From an uncultured Bacteroides sp. (GTDB lineage: Bacteria; Bacteroidota; Bacteroidia; Bacteroidales; Bacteroidaceae), in assembly GCA_900553185.1 (NCBI GenBank), contig USCT01000016.1, positions 1 to 37,129 of the forward strand: 37,129 bases of DNA. Reading direction: 5' to 3'. A model generated the notes under the pieces. That model worked only from the letters and a program-made list of their open reading frames with translations, was not told where the DNA came from and made no database searches. Position 1 is the stretch's first letter, and every line of letters starts with the position of its first letter. This document shows, one piece after another, positions 1 through 7,782 of this stretch. The translations under genes and the position numbers were made by a program.

Positions 1-60
1 AAGAATCTCTCTCCCTGTCCGCTCTCCCTGGCATGAAAGAAATGGAATTATGATATTGTT

Positions 61-100
61 AAAAGAAAAAGCGGATATACCTTTTTGGAGTATACCCGCT
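61..100 (-). terminator. Intrinsic terminator after the nagA pair
   Basis: Positions 70-80 and 90-100 form an 11-bp stem with one A/C mismatch and a 9-nt loop. Read on the minus strand, the stem is followed by a T-rich run (the A-rich 61-70 of the plus strand). It lies about 30 nt beyond the stop codon of the first nagA gene. Positions 1-60 hold nothing I recognise. Confidence 0.75.
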
Positions 101-130
101 ATTGCTTTCTTGTAGAGTAGGATAAAAAGA

Positions 131-1300
131 TTAATGTATCAGTGTGTTGGTGCCATCTACTACGTTACCCATAGAGAATACGCACCGTACGTTGAGCTTC
201 TTGTCAAGAATCAGAATGTCGGCGTCTTTTCCTTTCTGGAGTGTTCCTTTGCGGTCGTCCACTCCGATGATGCGGGCCGGTGTTTCGGAAGCCATACGGA
301 TGGCATCGGCTACTGGAACGGCAGCCTTGAAGGCCATGACTTGTACCAGCTTGTCCATGGTAGCGATACCGCCTGCCAGGGCAGAATGGTCGGCCAGCTT
401 GCATACACCGTTTTCGATGATGTAGCGCGGATCGTCTACTTCGCCGTCGTAGGCCGCATATTTCAGCGCGTCGGTTACCAGGCAAGTCTTTTCCACTCCT
501 TTTAGTTTGTATACCAGCTTCAGAATGGTAGCGGGCAGGTGGATGCCATCGGCAATGACTTCTACTGTCATCGGATCTATCAGATAGACACTTTCTACCG
601 TTCCTTCGTATTTATATTCCCGGCGTTTGTGGAATCCCGGCATGGCGTTGTAGAAATGTGCGGCATGCGTGAATCCGGCCTGGTAAGCGGCCTTGATGTC
701 GGCAAATTCAGCTTCAGTGTGTGTGATAGCGGTCAGGATACCTTTTGACGTGGTGTGGTGAGCAAATTCATGTGCACCCGGCAGTTCCGGACTGATATCC
801 CATCGTTTGATGCAGGATGTACTTTCCAGCAAGGGCATGTATTCTGCCGGATCGGGATCTTTCAGGTATTCTTCCCACTGGTTTCCGGCCATTTTCTTAT
901 TCAGGTAAGGACCTTCAATGTGCAGTCCCTGAATGATCTGTCCGTTGGTCGACGACATCATGGCTTCGCAGGTATCTATGGCTTTACGGATATTTTCAAA
1001 GCTGGTAGAAGAGAGGGTAGGAAACAGGGTTGTAGCTCCATGCTTCAAAAGCGCCTGTGTAGCTATTTGAAAGGCTTCGGGTGTACCTTCTGTAAAGTCG
1101 TGTCCACCGCCTCCATGACTGTGCATGCTGACGTATCCCGGAACGATGTACATTCCTTTGGCGTCAATAATTTTGGCGCCAATGACTGCCAGGTCGCTGT
1201 TTGTTACTTCCAGTATTTTTCCGTCACTGATAAGTACGGAACCATCTTTCAGCCATCCTTGTGGGGTAAGGATTTCTCCGTTTATGATTTGTGTTAACAT
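131..1300 (-). CDS. nagA: N-acetylglucosamine-6-phosphate deacetylase, paralogue 1
   Basis: A 389-residue amidohydrolase-superfamily protein with the full NagA layout. The family removes the acetyl group from GlcNAc-6-phosphate, giving glucosamine-6-phosphate for amino-sugar catabolism or cell-wall recycling in the cytoplasm. Visible landmarks are a metal-site HSH at 60-62 followed by a Gly run, the Glu of the LHIEGP motif at 129, His194 (THT), His215 (AAHFYNAM) and the catalytic Asp277 (VTDAL). The HxH suggests a two-metal site of the Bacillus type rather than the E. coli one-metal variant. The segment before HSH (PGYVSM) differs from the commoner PGGIEI/PGFIDI seen in the neighbour. It starts 12 nt after the stop of paralogue 2, so the two are probably co-transcribed. 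Deacetylase activity is a family inference; a related acylated sugar phosphate is possible. Confidence 0.9.
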   Translation of the reverse strand: MLTQIINGEILTPQGWLKDGSVLISDGKILEVTNSDLAVIGAKIIDAKGMYIVPGYVSMHSHGGGGHDFTEGTPEAFQIATQALLKHGATTLFPTLSSTSFENIRKAIDTCEAMMSSTNGQIIQGLHIEGPYLNKKMAGNQWEEYLKDPDPAEYMPLLESTSCIKRWDISPELPGAHEFAHHTTSKGILTAITHTEAEFADIKAAYQAGFTHAAHFYNAMPGFHKRREYKYEGTVESVYLIDPMTVEVIADGIHLPATILKLVYKLKGVEKTCLVTDALKYAAYDGEVDDPRYIIENGVCKLADHSALAGGIATMDKLVQVMAFKAAVPVADAIRMASETPARIIGVDDRKGTLQKGKDADILILDKKLNVRCVFSMGNVVDGTNTLIH

Positions 1301-1312
1301 GGTTGGTGCGTT

Positions 1313-2479
1313 TTAAAATAGTTGGTTTGTTCCTTCTACGAGCTTACCCATTGCCCAGACAGCCCGTACATTGAGGTCTCTGTCCAATGCAATGATATCG
1401 GCATCTTTTCCTTTTTCGAGGGTACCCTTGCGGTCGAGGACACCCATGATACGGGCCGGAGTTTCGGAAGCCATGCGAATGGCGTCTTCCAGAGGTATTT
1501 CGGCCTTTTGTACCATGGTACGGATCAGACGGTCCATGGTAGCGATACTGCCTGCCAGTGCAGAACGGTCGGCCAGTTTACATACTCCGTCTTCGATGAT
1601 GACACGCGGGTCGAAAGCTTCCTTGCTGTCGCTGGCGGCGCATGCCAGTGCATCGGTAATCAGGGCTGTCTTTTCTACGCCTTTGATCTTGTGTACCAGA
1701 CGCAGGATGGTAGGAGGTACATGGATTCCGTCGGCTACTACTTCTACGGTCATGTCGTCCATCAGGTAAATACTTTCTACGGTACCTTCGTATTTATATT
1801 CCCGGCGTTTGTGGAATCCCGGCATGGCATTGTAGAAATGGGTGGCGTGGGTGTAACCGGCGTAGTAACCGGTGTAGATGTCTTCGAATTCGGCCTGTGT
1901 ATGTCCTACGGCAGCCAAAACACCTTTCGATGTGATGTATTTACCGAACTGCATGGCTCCTGGCAATTCGGGAGCGGCATCCCATCGCTTGATGCAGTGG
2001 GTTTCTTCCAGCAGCGGAATGTATTCTTCCGGGTCAGGGTTCTTGATGTTTTCCGGCATCTGGCCGCCTGCCATTTTCATATTGAAGTAGTGTCCTTCCA
2101 GGTGAAGACCCAATACTGGGCTGTCAGGTTCACTCATCAGCTTCTCGGTAGTAGCTGCGGCGGCACGGATCATCGGAATCGTAGAAGAAGAGAGAGTCGG
2201 GAAAATACTTGTTGTACCGTGTTTCATGTGGGTTTGAATGGCCGTACGAAAAGCATCTTCGCTGCCTTCCATGAAGTCACGGCCACCTCCTCCGTGAACA
2301 TGTATTTCGATACCTCCAGGAACAATGTACATTCCTTTTGCGTCAATCAGTGTTGCTCCGACAATCGCCAGATCGCAGTTCGTAACTTCCAGAATCTTGT
2401 TGTCGCTAATCAATACAGACCCGTCTTTTAGCCAGCCTTGAGGGGTTAGAATGCGGGCATTTATTATTTGGGTTAACAT
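1313..2479 (-). CDS. nagA: N-acetylglucosamine-6-phosphate deacetylase, paralogue 2
   Basis: A 388-residue NagA, the first gene of the minus-strand pair. It is closely similar to the downstream copy along its length, and the first seven residues are identical. Metal and catalytic residues are present: HVH at 60-62, Glu128, His193, His214 and Asp276 (ITDAL). One oddity is the sequence LHLEGHYF at the metal Glu, where most NagA proteins, including its neighbour, have EGP; a His replaces the Pro next to the active site. The other loops, including the GFHKRREYKYEG segment near 221-232, are shared with paralogue 1. Keeping two full-length, active-site-complete copies side by side suggests different substrates, kinetics or dosage, but the sequence does not decide which. 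The gene is divergent from yceD. Confidence 0.9.
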   Translation of the reverse strand: MLTQIINARILTPQGWLKDGSVLISDNKILEVTNCDLAIVGATLIDAKGMYIVPGGIEIHVHGGGGRDFMEGSEDAFRTAIQTHMKHGTTSIFPTLSSSTIPMIRAAAATTEKLMSEPDSPVLGLHLEGHYFNMKMAGGQMPENIKNPDPEEYIPLLEETHCIKRWDAAPELPGAMQFGKYITSKGVLAAVGHTQAEFEDIYTGYYAGYTHATHFYNAMPGFHKRREYKYEGTVESIYLMDDMTVEVVADGIHVPPTILRLVHKIKGVEKTALITDALACAASDSKEAFDPRVIIEDGVCKLADRSALAGSIATMDRLIRTMVQKAEIPLEDAIRMASETPARIMGVLDRKGTLEKGKDADIIALDRDLNVRAVWAMGKLVEGTNQLF

Positions 2480-2517
2480 AATGGTGAGATAATAGTTATT
2501 TTTATTCTAAAACTGCG

Positions 2518-2525
2518 TAAATATA
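2518..2525 (-). promoter_or_regulatory. Possible -7 box for the nagA pair
   Basis: On the minus strand this reads TATATTTA, one base from the Bacteroidota -7 consensus TAnnTTTG, about 40 nt upstream of the nagA start at 2479. No good -33 TTTG is visible, so this is tentative. Confidence 0.3.
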
Positions 2526-2577
2526 CTTAATAAAAATAAGAATCTAATCGGTTATGGACTTTTTTTTAAGAATGGCC

Positions 2578-2599
2578 TGATATTTCTGCCAGAATATCA
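2578..2599. repeat. Inverted repeat between nagA and yceD
   Basis: A 22-nt imperfect palindrome with a 7-8 bp stem (TGATATT on one side, AATATCA on the other) and a 6-8 nt centre. It lies about 100 nt upstream of nagA paralogue 2 and 137 nt upstream of the yceD -7 box. It has the size of a dimeric repressor operator, but no regulator gene sits nearby and no second copy was seen. Confidence 0.3.
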
Positions 2600-2714
2600 A
2601 AATCTATGGATGTGTATACCTTTTATATAAATGAATTTGTAATGCATAAAAAGTACCTGGAATATTTTTTAGGAAATAAAAAAGGATTTTCTAGATAAAA
2701 TCAATAATTATTTG

Positions 2715-2722
2715 TATCTTTG
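2715..2722 (+). promoter_or_regulatory. Bacteroidota -7 box for yceD-rpmF
   Basis: TATCTTTG matches TAnnTTTG exactly, and initiation would fall near 2729. This leaves a leader of about 20 nt to the TTG start at 2749. The -33 element is not clear. Confidence 0.6.
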
Positions 2723-2748
2723 TCGCCCGATTTATATAGTATTGCGAA

Positions 2749-3318
2749 TTGGGAAAACTTGCTAAATATAAGGTAGAACTGAAAAATATGCGTGAAGACG
2801 CATGCAGCTACGAGTATGAGCTGACTGATCAGTTTTTTACAGACATCGATGCTACGGAGATTCATAAGGGCCAACTGAATGTAAAGTTGGACGTGAAGAA
2901 GAGCATGGGTGTTTATGTGCTGGATTTTCACATAACGGGGACTGTGACGGTTCCATGCGATCGGTGTCTGAGTGATTTGGACTTGCCGGTCGATACAGAG
3001 AATGTATTGAAGGTGAAACTGGGTGTCGAGTTTTCAGATGAAGACGATATGGTGATCGTTCCGGAAGAAGATGGATATATCAATGTATCGTGGTTTATGT
3101 ATGAGTTTATTGAGCTTAGTCTGCCGATGAAACGTGTACATGAACCGGGCAAATGTAACAAAGCCATGATGGGAGTGCTGAATCAGCATATAGCTCAACG
3201 TGTGAATGAAGAAGATTTTGGCTTTGAAGACGAAAATGATGAACTGCCGGATGATGGTGATGACACTCCGACAGATCCGAGATGGAATGAATTGAAGAAA
3301 ATATTAGATAATAATTAA
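2749..3318 (+). CDS. yceD: DUF177/YceD-family protein
   Basis: A 189-residue member of the YceD (DUF177) family, which in many bacteria and plastids sits upstream of L32 and has been linked to 23S rRNA or 50S subunit maturation. The family CxxC motif is Cys70/Cys73 (PCDRC), and a further conserved Cys follows in HEPGKC. The C-terminus is acidic (about residues 155-178). The start is read as TTG: the sequence MGKLAKYKVELKNM from that codon looks like the typical Bacteroidota YceD N-terminus, there is no earlier in-frame ATG, and the next one (2788) would remove conserved sequence. rpmF follows after 16 nt, so they form one operon from the 2715 promoter. The molecular role is known only at family level. 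Confidence 0.85.
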   Translation: MGKLAKYKVELKNMREDACSYEYELTDQFFTDIDATEIHKGQLNVKLDVKKSMGVYVLDFHITGTVTVPCDRCLSDLDLPVDTENVLKVKLGVEFSDEDDMVIVPEEDGYINVSWFMYEFIELSLPMKRVHEPGKCNKAMMGVLNQHIAQRVNEEDFGFEDENDELPDDGDDTPTDPRWNELKKILDNN

Positions 3319-3334
3319 ATAAAGTTTTAGAAAA

Positions 3335-3520
3335 ATGGCACATCCTAAAAGAAGACAATCAAAAACGAGAACTGCTAAGAGAAGAACTCACGATAAAGCA
3401 GTTGCTCCTACTTTAGCTATCTGCCCGAACTGCGGCGCATGGCATGTTTATCACACAGTTTGTGGAGCTTGCGGTTATTATAGAGGTAAAGTAGCAATCG
3501 AAAAAGAAGCTGCTGTTTAA
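3335..3520 (+). CDS. rpmF: 50S ribosomal protein L32
   Basis: A 61-residue basic protein of the large ribosomal subunit. The N-terminus (MAHPKRRQSKTRT) is diagnostic for L32. Cys30, Cys33, Cys43 and Cys46 form an intact four-cysteine zinc ribbon, so this is the zinc-binding form rather than the Cys-less form some bacteria make under zinc starvation. The yceD-rpmF pairing is widely conserved. A strong hairpin follows, so fabH may not be fully co-transcribed. Confidence 0.98.
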   Translation: MAHPKRRQSKTRTAKRRTHDKAVAPTLAICPNCGAWHVYHTVCGACGYYRGKVAIEKEAAV

Positions 3521-3556
3521 TCAGTATGCTTCATTAACTTGTTTGCGTAAGTCACG

Positions 3557-3595
3557 GAATAAAGCCGGAGAGCCTTCGGCTCCCCGGCTTTATTC
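3557..3595 (+). terminator. Long hairpin between rpmF and fabH
   Basis: Arms 3557-3574 and 3578-3595 form an 18-bp stem with one A/C mismatch at 3569/3583, closed by a 3-nt TTC loop. There is no real T-run after the stem, only the TTTATT inside its 3' arm. It could be a weak terminator, an RNA-stability hairpin or a processing site. Confidence 0.55.
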
Positions 3596-3624
3596 GTATG
3601 TGATGGCACAAATTTAAATTTGGA

Positions 3625-4629
3625 ATGATGGAAAAAATAAATGCTGTAATTACAGGAGTCGGAGGTTATGTACCTGATTATGTATTGACAAACGATGAGT
3701 TGTCAAGAATGGTAGACACCAACGACGAGTGGATTATGACCCGTATTGGAGTAAAGGAAAGACGTATCTTGAACGAAGAAGGTCTTGGTACTTCTTATCT
3801 GGCACGTAAGGCGGCCAAACAGTTAATGCAGAAAACCGGAGCCGATCCGGATTCTATCGACTGTGTTATTGTGGCTACAACTACTCCTGACTATCATTTC
3901 CCCTCTACAGCTTCTATTCTGTGTGATAAACTGGGCTTGAAGAATGCTTATGCATTCGATTTGCAGGCTGCTTGTAGCGGTTTTTTGTATGCTATGGAAA
4001 CTGCAGCCAGCATGATTCAGTCAGGACGCCATAAGAAAGTCATTATCGTCGGTGCCGACAAGATGTCTTCTATGGTGAATTACGCAGATCGTGCTACTTG
4101 CCCGATTTTTGGTGATGGTGCGGCAGCCTGTATGGTGGAAGCTACGACAGAGGAATATGGTATTATTGATTCAATTTTAAGAACTGACGGTAAGGGACTT
4201 CCGTTCTTGCACATGAAAGCCGGCGGATCTGTATGTCCTCCTTCTTATTTTACAGTGGCAAACAAGATGCATTATCTGTATCAGGAGGGTCGTACGGTAT
4301 TTAAATATGCTGTGTCTAACATGTCGGATGTAACGGCTCAGATTGCTGAAAGAAATGGATTGAATAAAGATAACATCGACTGGATTGTTCCTCATCAGGC
4401 AAATCTGCGTATCATAGATGCTGTGGCTTCCCGCTTGGAAGTTCCTTTGGAAAAGGTAATGATAAACATTCAGCGCTATGGTAATACCAGTGCTGGTACA
4501 TTGCCACTTTGTCTGTGGGACTATGAAAAGCAGTTGAAAAAGGGAGATAACATTATTTTTACTGCGTTTGGTGCCGGATTTACTTGGGGAGCGACGTATG
4601 TGAAATGGGGTTATGACGGTAATAAATAA
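3625..4629 (+). CDS. fabH: Beta-ketoacyl-ACP synthase III
   Basis: A 334-residue condensing enzyme that starts type II fatty-acid synthesis by joining acetyl-CoA or a branched acyl-CoA to malonyl-ACP. The catalytic triad is complete: Cys117 (QAACSGF), His257 (VPHQAN) and Asn287 (GNTSAGT). The C-terminal glycine-rich GAGFTWGA loop is present. The start is one of two adjacent ATG codons (3625 or 3628). In many bacteria the order is yceD-rpmF-plsX-fabH; plsX is absent from that slot here. A perfect terminator follows 22 nt after the stop. The primer preference (straight or branched) cannot be read from the sequence, though Bacteroidota are rich in branched fatty acids. Confidence 0.96.
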   Translation: MMEKINAVITGVGGYVPDYVLTNDELSRMVDTNDEWIMTRIGVKERRILNEEGLGTSYLARKAAKQLMQKTGADPDSIDCVIVATTTPDYHFPSTASILCDKLGLKNAYAFDLQAACSGFLYAMETAASMIQSGRHKKVIIVGADKMSSMVNYADRATCPIFGDGAAACMVEATTEEYGIIDSILRTDGKGLPFLHMKAGGSVCPPSYFTVANKMHYLYQEGRTVFKYAVSNMSDVTAQIAERNGLNKDNIDWIVPHQANLRIIDAVASRLEVPLEKVMINIQRYGNTSAGTLPLCLWDYEKQLKKGDNIIFTAFGAGFTWGATYVKWGYDGNK

Positions 4630-4651
4630 AAACTGTTGAAAAATCATACAC

Positions 4652-4684
4652 AAAAAAACGCATCTCAATCTGATGCGTTTTTTT
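4652..4684. terminator. Perfect intrinsic terminator between fabH and era
   Basis: Arms 4652-4664 (seven A then CGCATC) and 4672-4684 (GATGCG then seven T) pair perfectly over 13 bp with a 7-nt loop. The symmetry makes it functional in both directions. The T-run ends only 28 nt before the era ATG at 4713. Confidence 0.9.
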
Positions 4685-4712
4685 GTCTGTAAATATAAAT
4701 AAACGGAATAAT

Positions 4713-5594
4713 ATGCATAAAGCGGGATTTGTGAATATTGTGGGTAATCCGAATGTCGGAAAGTCTACATTGATGAATTTGCTGGTAGGCGAAAAGATCT
4801 CTATCGCAACATTCAAGGCGCAGACAACACGTCACCGTATTATGGGAATCCTGAATACGGAGGATATGCAGATTGTCTTCTCTGATACTCCTGGGGTATT
4901 GAAACCCAATTATAAGTTGCAGGAGTCTATGCTGAACTTTTCGGAATCGGCCCTGGTGGATGCAGATATCCTGCTCTATGTGACTGACACCATAGAAAAA
5001 CCGGACAAGAACGCTGAATTCATGGAGAAGGTGCGTGGCCTGAAGGTTCCGGTGTTGCTGCTTATCAATAAGATTGACCTGACAAATCAGGAGGCACTCG
5101 AAAAACTGGTGGAAGACTGGCATGAATTATTGCCGCAAGCGGAAATAATTCCGATTTCGGCCATGGCCAAGTTTAATGTAGACGTTGTCATGAAACGTAT
5201 CAAGGAGCTGCTGCCGGATTCTCCTCCGTATTTCGGTAAGGATCAGTGGACAGACAAACCGGCACGTTTTTTTGTGACTGAAATTATCCGTGAAAAAATC
5301 CTGTTGTATTACGACAAGGAAATACCTTACTCGGTAGAAGTCGTAGTAGAACAGTTCAAAGAAGAAGCCAAGAGTATTCATATCAATGCAGTTATTTATG
5401 TGGAGCGTGATTCTCAGAAAGGCATTATCATCGGACGTCAGGGAAAGGCCTTGAAGAAAGTTGCTACAGAAGCACGTAAAACATTGGAGCATTTCTTCCA
5501 GAAATCCATTTATCTGGAAACCTTTGTAAAGGTGGATAAGGACTGGAGAAGTTCGGATAAGGAACTGAAAAATTTTGGTTATCAATTAGATTAA
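4713..5594 (+). CDS. era: GTPase Era
   Basis: A 293-residue Ras-like GTPase with a C-terminal KH domain. Era binds the 3' end of 16S rRNA and acts as a checkpoint in 30S assembly. Motifs are G1 GNPNVGKS at 11-18, the QTTRHR switch region at 37-42, G3 DTPG at 58-61, G4 NKID at 119-122, a G5-like ISAMAKF near 148, and the KH core IIIGRQGKALK at 238-248. An in-frame TTG at 4683 would add ten residues but lies in the T-run of the terminator, and the ATG at 4713 gives the normal Era N-terminus. der follows after 35 nt. I see no promoter between the terminator and the start, so expression probably depends on read-through or on a promoter inside fabH. Confidence 0.97.
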   Translation: MHKAGFVNIVGNPNVGKSTLMNLLVGEKISIATFKAQTTRHRIMGILNTEDMQIVFSDTPGVLKPNYKLQESMLNFSESALVDADILLYVTDTIEKPDKNAEFMEKVRGLKVPVLLLINKIDLTNQEALEKLVEDWHELLPQAEIIPISAMAKFNVDVVMKRIKELLPDSPPYFGKDQWTDKPARFFVTEIIREKILLYYDKEIPYSVEVVVEQFKEEAKSIHINAVIYVERDSQKGIIIGRQGKALKKVATEARKTLEHFFQKSIYLETFVKVDKDWRSSDKELKNFGYQLD

Positions 5595-5629
5595 CAAAAA
5601 CGGCTGCGAAGCTGTAAATGGAATAAAAT

Positions 5630-6943
5630 ATGGGAAACTTAGTAGCAATTGTGGGACGCCCCAATGTGGGAAAGTCGACACTGTTTAACCGCCTGACCAA
5701 GACGCGTCAGGCTATCGTGAATGAACAGGCCGGAACAACCCGCGATCGCCAGTATGGCAAGTCGGAATGGCTCGGAAAAGAATTCTCTGTAGTAGATACT
5801 GGAGGATGGGTAGTAAATTCGGACGATGTGTTTGAAGAAGAGATCCGCAAGCAGGTAGTTTTGGCTATTGATGAAGCCGATGTTATTTTGTTTGTAGTGG
5901 ATGTAGTGAATGGCGTAACCGATCTGGATATGGAGGTGGCTAATATATTGCGACGTTCCAAGACTCCGGTAATTCTGGTTGCCAACAAGACAGATAATAA
6001 TGAACTTCAGTATAGTGCTGCAGAATTTTATACGCTGGGACTGGGAGATCCTTATTGCATCTCTGCAATGAGTGGAAGCGGTACAGGGGATCTGCTGGAC
6101 CTGGTAGTAAGTAAATTCCGGAAAGAGACCGATGAGGTTGTGGATGACGATATACCACGCTTTGCAGTTGTTGGACGTCCGAATGCAGGTAAGTCTTCTA
6201 TCGTGAATGCGTTTGTAGGCGAAGAGCGGAATATCGTGACTGATATAGCTGGAACGACCCGTGACTCTATCTATACACGTTATGATAAATTTGGCTTTGA
6301 TTTCTATCTGGTAGATACGGCTGGTATCCGGAAAAAGAATAAGGTAAACGAGGACTTGGAATATTATTCAGTAGTACGTTCTATCCGTTCCATCGAGAAT
6401 TCGGATGTGTGTATTTTAATGCTTGATGCTACTCGTGGCATTGAAGGGCAAGATCTGAATATCTTTTCTCTGATTCAGCGTAATCAGAAGGGACTGGTTG
6501 TCGTTGTGAACAAGTGGGACCTGGTAGAAGATAAGAATGTTAAAGTAATGAAGAATTACGAAGATGCCATTCGTAATCGTTTCGCACCTTTTACCGATTT
6601 TCCGATTATCTTTGCTTCTGCATTGACTAAACAACGTATCTTTAAGGTGCTTGAGGCAGCCAAGGAAGTATATCAGGCTCGTATTTCACGTATTCCTACG
6701 GCCCGTCTGAACGAGGAACTGCTTCCATTGATTGAGGCTTATCCGCCTCCTTCAAATAAAGGGAAATATATCAAGATCAAGTATGTTACCCAGTTACCGA
6801 ATACACAGATTCCGTCGTTTGTGTTTTTTGCCAACCTTCCGCAATACGTAAAAGAACCGTATAAGCGTTTTCTGGAAAACAAGATTCGTGAACGCTGGAA
6901 ACTTTCTGGTACACCGGTTAATATCTTTATCCGTCAGAAATAG
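5630..6943 (+). CDS. der: Double-GTPase Der (EngA)
   Basis: A 437-residue protein with two tandem GTPase domains and a C-terminal KH-like domain (about 350-437), the architecture unique to Der. It acts in 50S subunit maturation. Domain 1 has GRPNVGKS at 9-16, DTGG at 56-59 and NKTD at 119-122. Domain 2 has GRPNAGKS at 182-189, DTAG at 229-232 and NKWD at 294-297. The length is typical. It is the last gene of the plus-strand run and converges on mlaF across a shared hairpin. Adjacent era and der suggest coordinated supply of small- and large-subunit assembly factors. Confidence 0.98.
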   Translation: MGNLVAIVGRPNVGKSTLFNRLTKTRQAIVNEQAGTTRDRQYGKSEWLGKEFSVVDTGGWVVNSDDVFEEEIRKQVVLAIDEADVILFVVDVVNGVTDLDMEVANILRRSKTPVILVANKTDNNELQYSAAEFYTLGLGDPYCISAMSGSGTGDLLDLVVSKFRKETDEVVDDDIPRFAVVGRPNAGKSSIVNAFVGEERNIVTDIAGTTRDSIYTRYDKFGFDFYLVDTAGIRKKNKVNEDLEYYSVVRSIRSIENSDVCILMLDATRGIEGQDLNIFSLIQRNQKGLVVVVNKWDLVEDKNVKVMKNYEDAIRNRFAPFTDFPIIFASALTKQRIFKVLEAAKEVYQARISRIPTARLNEELLPLIEAYPPPSNKGKYIKIKYVTQLPNTQIPSFVFFANLPQYVKEPYKRFLENKIRERWKLSGTPVNIFIRQK

Positions 6944-6964
6944 AGTCTGGCATGAATCATAAAA

Positions 6965-7017
6965 AAGGCATGGACATTTTCCTGTCAGGGAAGCTGTTCA
7001 TGCCTTCTTTATTTTTA
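6965..7017. terminator. Shared terminator between convergent der and mlaF
   Basis: Arms 6965-6976 and 6995-7006 pair over 12 bp with one G-T wobble, and the loop contains a second short stem (TTCC/GGAA). A T-rich tract (7005-7020) follows on the plus strand, and a run of A at 6961-6966 gives a T-run on the minus strand. It serves both genes. Confidence 0.8.
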
Positions 7018-7782
7018 TTTCTGCTTTTTCAGTCCTTCGTCCTTTACTTTACGCAATAAGTCGGATGCAAAGATGAAGTTGTTTAATCGTTCATTGGTGG
7101 CTGTAAATACATCGTCCTTGGTTCCTTCCCATTCTTTATGGCCTTGATAGATGTATAAGATACTGTCTCCAATACCCATGACAGAATTCATGTCGTGGGT
7201 GTTGATGATGGTGGTCATATTGTATTCTGTTGTGATATCATGGATCAGTTCGTCGATGACCAGGGATGTTTTAGGGTCAAGTCCGGAATTAGGTTCGTCA
7301 CAAAAAAGGTATTGTGGCTGAAGGGCTATGGCTCGGGCTATGGCAACTCGTTTTTGCATACCTCCACTGATCTCGCCGGGATATTTGTTTTGGGCGTCAA
7401 TCAGATTGACCCGGTCGAGGCAGAACTGGGCACGTTTGACCCGGTCCCGATAAGTGTCTTGCGAGAACATGTCCAGAGGGAACATGACGTTTTCGAGTAC
7501 AGAGAGGGAGTCGAACAGGGCGGCACTCTGGAAAATCATTCCCATTTCCCGGCGGAGTGCTTTCTTCTCTTTTTTATTCATGGAGCTGAAATCACGGCCA
7601 TCATACAAGATGTGTCCTTTTTCAGGGGTAAGAAGTCCTACAATGCATTTCATAAGCACTGTTTTCCCGGATCCGCTCTGGCCGATAATCAGGTTGGTTT
7701 TTCCGTTTTCGAATAAAAAGTTTATATCGTTCAATACGGTTCGTCCTTCGAAGGATTTATATAAAGATTCGAGTTGTATCAT
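7015..7782 (-). CDS. mlaF: ABC transporter ATPase, MlaF family
   Basis: A 255-residue ATPase of the Mla/Ttg2-type lipid transporter, which moves phospholipid between inner and outer membrane. Walker A is GQSGSGKT at 34-41, the Q-loop Gln is 85, the signature is ISGGMQKR from 138, Walker B ends in Asp162-Glu163, and the switch His is 196 (NTHD). Its start overlaps the stop of mlaE by 4 bp (7779-7782), so the two are translationally coupled and probably form the core ATPase-permease complex. No MCE-domain partner (MlaD) is in the window; in E. coli it would be adjacent, so here it must be encoded elsewhere. Confidence 0.9.
   Translation of the reverse strand: MIQLESLYKSFEGRTVLNDINFLFENGKTNLIIGQSGSGKTVLMKCIVGLLTPEKGHILYDGRDFSSMNKKEKKALRREMGMIFQSAALFDSLSVLENVMFPLDMFSQDTYRDRVKRAQFCLDRVNLIDAQNKYPGEISGGMQKRVAIARAIALQPQYLFCDEPNSGLDPKTSLVIDELIHDITTEYNMTTIINTHDMNSVMGIGDSILYIYQGHKEWEGTKDDVFTATNERLNNFIFASDLLRKVKDEGLKKQK

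Noticed and set aside
1322..2431. A 369-codon open frame antisense to nagA paralogue 2
   Set aside because: It is Cys-, Phe- and Val-rich without any recognisable domain and fully overlaps a gene with an intact active site. It is a frame shadow of the G/C-rich codon pattern.
3557..3595. Repetitive extragenic palindrome or attachment site between rpmF and fabH
   Set aside because: Only one copy was seen in the window and there is no mobile gene nearby; a hairpin in the transcript is the simpler reading.
4683..4712. Upstream TTG start for era
   Set aside because: The codon lies in the T-run of the fabH terminator, and the added ten residues are not part of the Era family.
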